A stretch of 6,764 nt of DNA from Burkholderiales bacterium (GTDB taxonomy: Bacteria; Pseudomonadota; Gammaproteobacteria; Burkholderiales; SG8-39), in assembly GCA_919902965.1 (NCBI GenBank), contig CAKKSJ010000017.1, positions 1 to 6,764 on the forward strand, in the 5' to 3' direction. Positions 6,234-6,764 of this stretch are shown piece by piece; positions within the stretch are counted from its first letter, which is position 1, and each line of letters opens with the position of its first letter. The position numbers were made by a program, and so were the translations under genes. The notes beneath the pieces are model-generated. The model made no database searches. It was not told the DNA's origin and was given only the letters and a program-made list of their open reading frames with translations.

Positions 6234-6764
6234 ATGAAGCTTTTCCTGAATCTGCTGTTCGCATCCGGATTTCTCTGTGCTGCGCTCGCCGGCTCGCCGG
6301 TTGCAGCGCAGCCGGCGCCAGCCAAGCCCATCGGCGAGAAGCAGGCCGACGAGCTGCTCAGCGCCGTGGTCAGGGTCAAGGCGCGCGCGCTTCCCGATGC
6401 GCGCAGCAGTGCGACGCTGGGCGCCGAGCGCGCAGGCAGCGGCGTGATCATCGACGAGCGCGGCTACATTCTCACCATCGGCTACCTGGTGATCGAAGCC
6501 GACGCGATCGAAATCACCACTGCCCAGGGCAAGACCAGCCCGGCCACCCTGGCCGGCTATGATCACGCCACCGGCTTCGGCCTGTTGCGCGCCACGCTGC
6601 CCCTGGACGTCAAGCCGATAGACCTGGGGGCGTCGGCGGCACTCGCGCCGCGCGAGCCGGTGCTGGTCGCGCCGCACGGCGGGCGCGATCTGGTCAACCT
6701 GGCCTACGTGGTGTCCACGCGCCCCTTCGCTGGCAGCTGGGAATACCTGCTGGACAGCGCGATT
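6234..6764 (+). CDS. Exported HtrA/trypsin-fold protein lacking catalytic His and Asp (3' end outside window)
   Basis: The frame stays open from ATG 6234 to the right edge, giving 177 residues without a stop. The N-terminus MKLFLNLLFASGFLCAALAG is a Sec signal, with cleavage likely after SPVAA (residue 25); no lipobox is evident. The body aligns with the N-terminal half of the S1C (HtrA/DegP) protease domain: GSGVIIDERGYILT (68-81) matches GSGFIISEDGYVLT of true HtrA proteins. Where these have NNHVV the protein has IGYLV, so the catalytic His is Tyr84 (codon 6483-6485). Where they have DPxTDLALL it has DHATGFGLL, so the catalytic Asp is Gly114 (codon 6573-6575). The nucleophile Ser region is beyond the window. 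It is probably a periplasmic pseudoprotease with a binding or scaffolding role. It is divergent from the tautomerase gene, and no functional tie to the transporter is evident. Confidence 0.85.
   Translation, partial: MKLFLNLLFASGFLCAALAGSPVAAQPAPAKPIGEKQADELLSAVVRVKARALPDARSSATLGAERAGSGVIIDERGYILTIGYLVIEADAIEITTAQGKTSPATLAGYDHATGFGLLRATLPLDVKPIDLGASAALAPREPVLVAPHGGRDLVNLAYVVSTRPFAGSWEYLLDSAI

Noticed and set aside
6123..6677. Minus-strand open frame of 184 codons
   Set aside because: It is opposite the HtrA-like gene, which has a signal peptide, a ribosome-binding site and clear protease-fold homology. The minus-strand product has no recognisable features.

Overview
The window is GC-rich with dense, almost gap-free coding. 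Its codon use and gene content suggest a proteobacterium, most likely a betaproteobacterium of the Burkholderiales type. That placement is an inference from protein style, because no RNA gene or marker gene is present.

Layout: everything from the left edge to about 6056 is read on the minus strand, so transcription runs from high to low coordinates. The order is a small 4-oxalocrotonate-tautomerase-family enzyme (5868-6056), a seven-blade LVIVD-repeat propeller protein (4577-5698), then a peptide/nickel/opine-type ABC importer. The importer consists of a periplasmic binding protein of SBP family 5 (2780-4375), a DppB-type permease (1826-2767), a DppC-type permease (799-1707) and a DppD-type ATPase whose 3' part leaves the window (1-802). 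The binding protein and first permease are 12 bases apart, and the second permease overlaps the ATPase by an ATGA, so the importer is an operon. A 118-base gap between the two permeases is the only loose joint. On the plus strand, a divergent gene starts at 6234 and runs off the right edge. It encodes an exported HtrA/trypsin-fold protein.

Working together: the importer would take up a small organic solute (peptide, opine, or organic-acid or amide compound; the sequence does not say which). The tautomerase and propeller upstream could act on that solute or on a breakdown product, which would make this a small uptake-plus-catabolism unit. This link rests only on shared orientation and proximity.

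Points most worth a second look: (1) the HtrA-like protein lacks the catalytic His and Asp at the aligned positions, so it is probably a pseudoprotease; (2) five consecutive blades of the LVIVD propeller carry a histidine at the equivalent position, which suggests a metal or ligand site in the central channel; (3) the tautomerase keeps Pro1 and Arg11 but has Gln in place of Arg39 and Trp in place of Phe50, so it is not a standard 4-oxalocrotonate tautomerase. No mobile element, CRISPR array, tRNA or rRNA was seen.
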